Positions 13,124 through 16,040 of a DNA stretch of 16,040 nucleotides are shown here, piece after piece (the stretch's first letter is position 1; the number at the start of each line of letters is the position of its first letter). Where the stretch lies: NCBI GenBank assembly GCA_028711355.1, contig JAQTSL010000042.1, positions 1 through 16,040 of the forward strand, written 5' to 3'. The DNA comes from Rhodoferax sp. GTDB lineage: Bacteria; Pseudomonadota; Gammaproteobacteria; Burkholderiales; Burkholderiaceae_C. A program made the translations under genes and the position numbers. The notes under the pieces are model-generated. The model did no database searches, was not told the origin of the DNA, and saw only the letters and a program-made list of their open reading frames with translations.

Positions 13124-13705
13124 TCAACGAAGAATTTGTAACGCGATTTTGACGCTCTCCTCAATACGTTTAAAAGGTGTTTTGGCGCGCGCCAATACTG
13201 CGATGCCGTGAAACGTGCTGGTCAGGAAACTGGCTGTGGCGGCGGGGTCTAGCCCGGCGGGTATCTCGCTCCGTTCGCGTGCATGCTTCAGCGCATTTCT
13301 GAAAGCGGCACTCATGCGTTCGACATTGTTTCTCGACTTTGAAACGATGTCATCGCCTTCGTTGCCGAATTCAACCGCCGTGTTGCACATGAAGCAGCCA
13401 TCGCCAAACTGCTTCGTTCTGACGGCATCCAGAATCGTGGCGAAGAACCGTTCGACCTCGGGGCGGCCAGCCTCGGGACGCTCCATTGGACCAATCAAAA
13501 AGTTGCCATAGGTCGCGTCGTAGTGATCAAGGGCCGCTCTGTAGAACTCGCGTTTTCCTCCAAAGGCCGCGTAGAGGCCGGCGTGCGCAACACCGGTGTG
13601 CTCGACAAGATCCCGGACCGATGTTTCGGCATATCCCTTGCGCCAGAACAGGCGCATTGCCTTGTCTAACGTTTCCTGATGATCGAATTCACAAGTACGG
13701 GCCAC
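13124..13705 (-). CDS. TetR/AcrR-family repressor
   Basis: A 193-residue TetR-type regulator starting at the GTG at 13705, which lies eight bases after a perfect AAGGAG; the upstream GTG at 13714 would overlap that site. The N-terminal helix-turn-helix is clear: LDKAMRLFWRKGYAETSVRDLVEHTGVAHAGLYAAFGGKREFYRAALDHY, in consecutive blocks. The ligand domain has GDGCFMCNTAVEFG near residues 100-113, the GCxxxNxxxE pattern of AcrR/NemR-type regulators with a C-terminal TetR_C domain. Cysteines within it could sense electrophiles or oxidants, as in NemR; this is inference. Three matching operators flank it, two before itself and one before the methyltransferase, so autoregulation plus control of the downstream pair is likely. 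Confidence 0.88.
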   Translation of the reverse strand: MARTCEFDHQETLDKAMRLFWRKGYAETSVRDLVEHTGVAHAGLYAAFGGKREFYRAALDHYDATYGNFLIGPMERPEAGRPEVERFFATILDAVRTKQFGDGCFMCNTAVEFGNEGDDIVSKSRNNVERMSAAFRNALKHARERSEIPAGLDPAATASFLTSTFHGIAVLARAKTPFKRIEESVKIALQILR

Positions 13706-13742
13706 GGCGCACACTCCTTATATCCAGTCCAATTTACATTGC

Positions 13743-13793
13743 AGATCGTTTGATCTTGAAAGCGATTGTAGATCGATTGATCTTGAAATGCAA
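13743..13793 (-). promoter_or_regulatory. tetR promoter with two operator copies
   Basis: AGATCGTTTGATCT at 13743-13756 and AGATCGATTGATCT at 13770-13783 are two copies, 27 bases apart, of the palindrome seen before the methyltransferase gene. On the minus strand TTGCAT (13793-13788), a 17-base spacer and TACAAT (13770-13765) form a good sigma-70 promoter, with the second copy filling the spacer. The design predicts autorepression. Confidence 0.75.
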
Positions 13794-13859
13794 ACGTCGG
13801 CTTCATATTTAATTTTGGATAAGTATTCCAAGGAGCGAACGGATCAATCTGGGGCGTGA

Positions 13860-13958
13860 GTGTCGGCGCTGCCGCGCCCCAGGTGTCATTACCCGATGCT
13901 GGAGACGCCAGCCGAGTTCTTCAGTTTGGTTGACGGCTATCTCGCACCAAAGAGTTGA
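13860..13958 (+). pseudogene. Alpha/beta hydrolase remnant, last about 32 codons
   Basis: A short plus-strand frame ends at TGA 13956-13958 and reads RCHYPMLETPAEFFSLVDGYLA near its end. This resembles the C-terminus of alpha/beta-fold hydrolases, where the catalytic histidine lies in GHYPMLE followed by F..LV..FL. An in-frame stop lies just before it, and no nucleophile-elbow region is found upstream, where the tetR promoter begins. It is best explained as the tail of a gene cut by the arrival of the cassette. The match is short, so confidence is moderate. Confidence 0.5.
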
Positions 13959-14069
13959 AACAGGGCTTTGGTGTGTTGAATGGTGGACTGGCGTTATCGC
14001 TGGCTGGCCTTTCATCCCCATTGAGCCGGATGCAGATAGCTTTCACCGCATCTGCCTTTGCACTAAATT

Positions 14070-14579
14070 TTGACCCATGAGCCACATTTGCGCTACACAA
14101 ACCCTCAACTGTTGATCGACAACCAGTGGCGCAACGCGCTAGGCGACAGAACCCTACCTGTGTTCAACCCGGCCACGGATTGGGAAATAGGCCGCGTGGC
14201 GCATGCGTCGATCACCGATCTGGACGCCGCTTTGGTGGCGGCTCAGAAGGGTTTTAAAACTTGGCGCGCCATGCCCGCGATAGAGCGCTGCAAGATCATG
14301 CACCAAGCCGCCGTATTGATGCGCGAACGGGCGGACGTGATTGCCGCGTTGATGACTCAGGAACAAGGCAAACCCCTGGCCGAAGCCAGAGCGGAGGCCT
14401 TATCTGCCGCCGACATCATTGATTATTTTGCCGAGGAAGGCTGCCGCATTTCGCCGCGCGCGGCCAGCGTGCAACAGCAGGTGATGAAAGAACCAGTAGG
14501 CGTGGTGGCCGCGTTTACACCCTGGAACTTCCCCATCAACCAGCGCCCCATTTTTGCCGCTCTGCGGCTCACAATTTGA
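14070..14579 (+). pseudogene. Aldehyde dehydrogenase (GabD-like) N-terminal remnant
   Basis: The frame carries the first third of an NAD(P) aldehyde dehydrogenase of the succinate-semialdehyde type: LLIDNQWRNALGDRTLPVFNPATD, later MTQEQGKPLAEARAE and EPVGVVAAFTPWNFPI. Homology stops at TPWNFPINQ (about 14546); the next codons, RPIFAALRLTI then stop, do not belong. The NAD-binding lysine region, catalytic glutamate and cysteine, some 320 residues, are all missing. The start is also damaged: an ATG at 14077 begins MSH but then runs out of frame; two bases fewer in CACA would give the expected MSHLRYTNPQ. A TTG at 14070 keeps the frame open. It lies in a cluster of gene fragments and is unlikely to be functional. 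Confidence 0.85.
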
Positions 14580-14582
14580 AAG

Positions 14583-14601
14583 CCCCCGGCATTGCCGGGG
14601 G
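14583..14601. terminator. Strong GC hairpin, terminator-like, no T-run
   Basis: CCCCCGGC-ATT-GCCGGGGG is an eight-pair perfect stem with a three-base loop, just after the end of the aldehyde dehydrogenase remnant. No T-run follows on either strand, so it may be a bare terminator stem, a REP-like element or the end of a lost mobile element. A second small hairpin, GCCGC-TCT-GCGGC, lies at 14556-14568. Confidence 0.45.
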
Positions 14602-14644
14602 ATGATTACTGTCGCTAACCAGGCAGACATGCCGCGTTGCTGTG

Positions 14645-14732
14645 CACTTTTCCCGCAATCGGGTGTTTTTTTGGGCGGGAAACATCTGCGGCATTCACGA
14701 CTTTGCGCAAGACAGCCTGCGAGGAATGGCTC
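14645..14732 (+). pseudogene. Fragment homologous to the 5' end of the AraC-type gene
   Basis: Bases from 14645 align with 9762 onwards. The stretch from AACATCTGCGGC (14681) to the CTGCG around 14722 differs at only one base from 9798-9839. The frame reads HFSRNRVFFWAGNICGIHDFAQDSLRG, against HFSLQAGVFYTGNICGIHDFAQDSLRG in pieces, so the last fifteen residues are identical. After GG the similarity ends and the frame stops about seven codons later. No start codon is kept. It is a relic of a second AraC-type gene or of a partial duplication of the one at 9735. Confidence 0.8.
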
Positions 14733-14762
14733 ATCAAACTCCGGTTTGAGGCAATCGGTACG

Positions 14763-15659
14763 TCAAAAGAAATGCAGCGTGCGCAAATGCGATGCCATCA
14801 AATCGACGAACGAGCGGACTTTTGCCGACGAATGGCGCCCTTCTCGGTGCACGATGTGGATCGGTACGGGTGGGCTTTCGAATTCACTGAGCACAATTTT
14901 CAGCTTGCCCGTCTGTAGCGGCTCGGTAATTTGATAGGACAGCAAATGGGTGATGCCCAAGTTAGCCATGGCCGCGTTGGCGGCTGAGTCGTTGTCGCTG
15001 ACGCTCAATACAGGCTGCAGTTTGACGGTTTGCGTCTGGTCGTCGCGCAGAAAGCGCATTTCATCATTCGGATTTAAGCCGCGCGCCAGGATGATTTGGT
15101 GCTTGAGCAAATCCTGCGGCGTTTGCGGAATACCGTGCTTGTCCAAATAATCCGGTGATGCGCACAAGACCCGCCTTACCGAGCCGACCTGCTGCGCCCG
15201 GTAGGACGAATCCGGTAATTCCGCAATGCGGATCGCCACGTCCACACCTTCTTCCAGCATGTTGACCACCCGGTCGACAAACAGTGCGTTGACTTTCACC
15301 GCTGGATAGCGGCGCAAATAGGCGATGATGCCCGGCATCACATACAGTCGTCCGAACAAGACTGAGGCGGTGACCGTTAATTGGCCGCGCGGCTCGGCAT
15401 GAATGCCCAAAGCCGCACCGTCGGCTTCATCGGCCAAGGCAATGATGTGTTTGGCGTCTTCGTAGTATTTCTGGCCAGCCTCGGTCATCCTCACATAGCG
15501 GGTGGTGCGGTTCAGCAATTTGATGCCCAAGCGCTCTTCCAGTGCGGCCACCGCGCGCGTCACTGCTGGTGGTGACATGTGCAGCTTGCGGGCACCACCG
15601 GCAAAGCCTTGCGCATCGACCACCGCGATGTAGACGCTCATTAAGTGAAAACGATTCAT
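14763..15659 (-). CDS. LysR-family transcriptional regulator
   Basis: A complete 298-residue LysR regulator. The winged helix-turn-helix is at residues 1-60 (FHLMSVYIAVVDAQGFAGGARKL, then HMSPPAVTRAVAALEERLGIKLLNRTTR). The effector domain follows from about 90, with the usual RGQLTVTASVLFGRLYVMPG start, VDVAIRIAEL and LSYQITEPLQTGKLKIVL near the end. It belongs to the subgroup with short, soluble-inducer domains common in Burkholderiales, usually regulating the divergent gene. The divergent neighbour is the AhpD-like gene at 15788, and the 128 bases between them hold a palindrome with a T-N11-A core. It is unrelated by position to the truncated LysR at 10737, although both are on the minus strand. 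Confidence 0.92.
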   Translation of the reverse strand: MNRFHLMSVYIAVVDAQGFAGGARKLHMSPPAVTRAVAALEERLGIKLLNRTTRYVRMTEAGQKYYEDAKHIIALADEADGAALGIHAEPRGQLTVTASVLFGRLYVMPGIIAYLRRYPAVKVNALFVDRVVNMLEEGVDVAIRIAELPDSSYRAQQVGSVRRVLCASPDYLDKHGIPQTPQDLLKHQIILARGLNPNDEMRFLRDDQTQTVKLQPVLSVSDNDSAANAAMANLGITHLLSYQITEPLQTGKLKIVLSEFESPPVPIHIVHREGRHSSAKVRSFVDLMASHLRTLHFF

Positions 15660-15664
15660 TTGTT

Positions 15665-15681
15665 ATTCCGAATTTTGGAAT
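15665..15681. promoter_or_regulatory. Palindromic LysR box between lysR and the AhpD-like gene
   Basis: ATTCC-N7-GGAAT forms a perfect inverted repeat of five bases per arm; its inner part, TCCGAATTTTGGA, fits the LysR T-N11-A consensus. It lies six bases upstream of the lysR ATG and about 107 before the divergent gene. A weak promoter for the latter, TTGAAA (15688-15693) and TTTAAT (15712-15717), lies just beyond it. Confidence 0.55.
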
Positions 15682-15787
15682 AGTAAATTGAAAATTTTGT
15701 GTATTCTTAATTTTAATGGAACAAGACACACTCCATCCACCTGCTGAATTTCTCACAGGCGTACGACAACTTTTTTGGAGAACCTAT

Positions 15788-16040
15788 ATGAGCCGTATTA
15801 CTGCCGTCAGCAACGAGAACGCCAACACCGAACAGCGCAGCCTGTTCGATGCGATTCAGGGCCAGTTGGGTATGGTGCCCAACTTCTTGCGGGTGTTCGC
15901 TCATTCGCCGGATGCCCTGAAGGCCTTTCTCGGCTTGGATCACATCGCCAACCACGGTTCGCTGGACGGGGCCACCCGCGAACGCATCGCGCTGGCGCTG
16001 GCCCAGAAAAACCAATGCGAATACTGCCTGTCCGCCCACT
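15788..16040 (+). CDS. AhpD/carboxymuconolactone decarboxylase-like protein, 5' part
   Basis: The gene runs off the window; 84 residues are visible. It starts MSRITAVSNENANTEQRSLFDAIQGQLGMVPNFLRVFAHSP in pieces, with GGAG nine bases before the ATG. The visible end is RERIALALAQKNQCEYCLSAH, the E...CxxCxxxH motif of AhpD-like peroxidase-related proteins of the CMD family, where the cysteine pair and histidine form the redox site. Family members act as alkylhydroperoxidase-like enzymes or decarboxylases. The LysR gene is divergent and probably controls it in response to oxidant or electrophile stress. The ORF on the opposite strand here is a shadow. Confidence 0.88.
   Translation, partial: MSRITAVSNENANTEQRSLFDAIQGQLGMVPNFLRVFAHSPDALKAFLGLDHIANHGSLDGATRERIALALAQKNQCEYCLSAH

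Noticed and set aside
13809..14021. 70-codon minus-strand frame in the tetR-aldehyde dehydrogenase gap
   Set aside because: No recognisable domain or ribosome site; the plus strand carries an alpha/beta hydrolase tail instead.
14037..14061. Inverted repeat GCAGAT...ATCTGC as a terminator
   Set aside because: The stem is only six pairs with a 12-base loop and no T-run; too weak to call.
15713..16039. 108-codon minus-strand frame at the window end
   Set aside because: The plus strand reads an AhpD-like protein with a good ribosome site and the ECEYC-type motif; the minus frame is its shadow.

Overview
The window looks like a chromosomal stretch of a high-GC betaproteobacterium, most likely Burkholderiales and plausibly Comamonadaceae. 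This is inferred from GC-rich codon use and the protein families present; nothing in the window (no rRNA, for example) fixes the genus. No tRNA, rRNA, CRISPR array or intact insertion sequence was seen.

Layout. Bases 1-1626 hold the 3' end of a ComM/YifB-type AAA+ protein and an MFS transporter. Bases 1656-2783 (minus) hold a secreted thioredoxin-like protein and a CcdA-type membrane electron carrier. Bases 3019-5728 (plus) form a tightly overlapped operon: a hypothetical protein, an FAD/NAD(P) oxidoreductase, a tiny NrtS-type membrane protein, an ECF-type sigma factor and a short zinc-binding anti-sigma protein. Bases 5842-8407 (minus) are a complete bufferin-type operon: BufA1 precursor, BufB MNIO enzyme, BufC partner and DoxX membrane protein. 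Bases 8709-9584 (minus) hold a glutaredoxin carrying a 20-residue internal insertion and a Tat-exported YHS-domain protein; the latter is divergent from an AraC-type regulator (9735-10640).

Bases 10737-14762 look like a recombination scar. They hold the C-terminal half of a LysR gene, an intact NmrA/methyltransferase/TetR cassette (11149-13705), the last about 30 codons of an alpha/beta hydrolase, the first third of an aldehyde dehydrogenase and a fragment resembling the start of the upstream AraC gene. An intact LysR regulator divergent from an AhpD/carboxymuconolactone decarboxylase-like gene closes the window.

How the genes may work together. The main new observation is a shared promoter-like motif, GTAAS-N15/16-CGACYAW. 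It lies upstream of the sigma operon, of the divergent thioredoxin/CcdA operon and of bufA1, each in the right orientation and 34-110 bases before the start codon. This suggests one ECF regulon that couples a sigma/anti-sigma pair to a copper-binding RiPP (bufferin) pathway and to a periplasmic thiol-redox system. A second clear signal is a TetR operator, AGATCG-WT-YGATCT, present three times in the spacers of two promoters of the NmrA/methyltransferase/TetR cassette.
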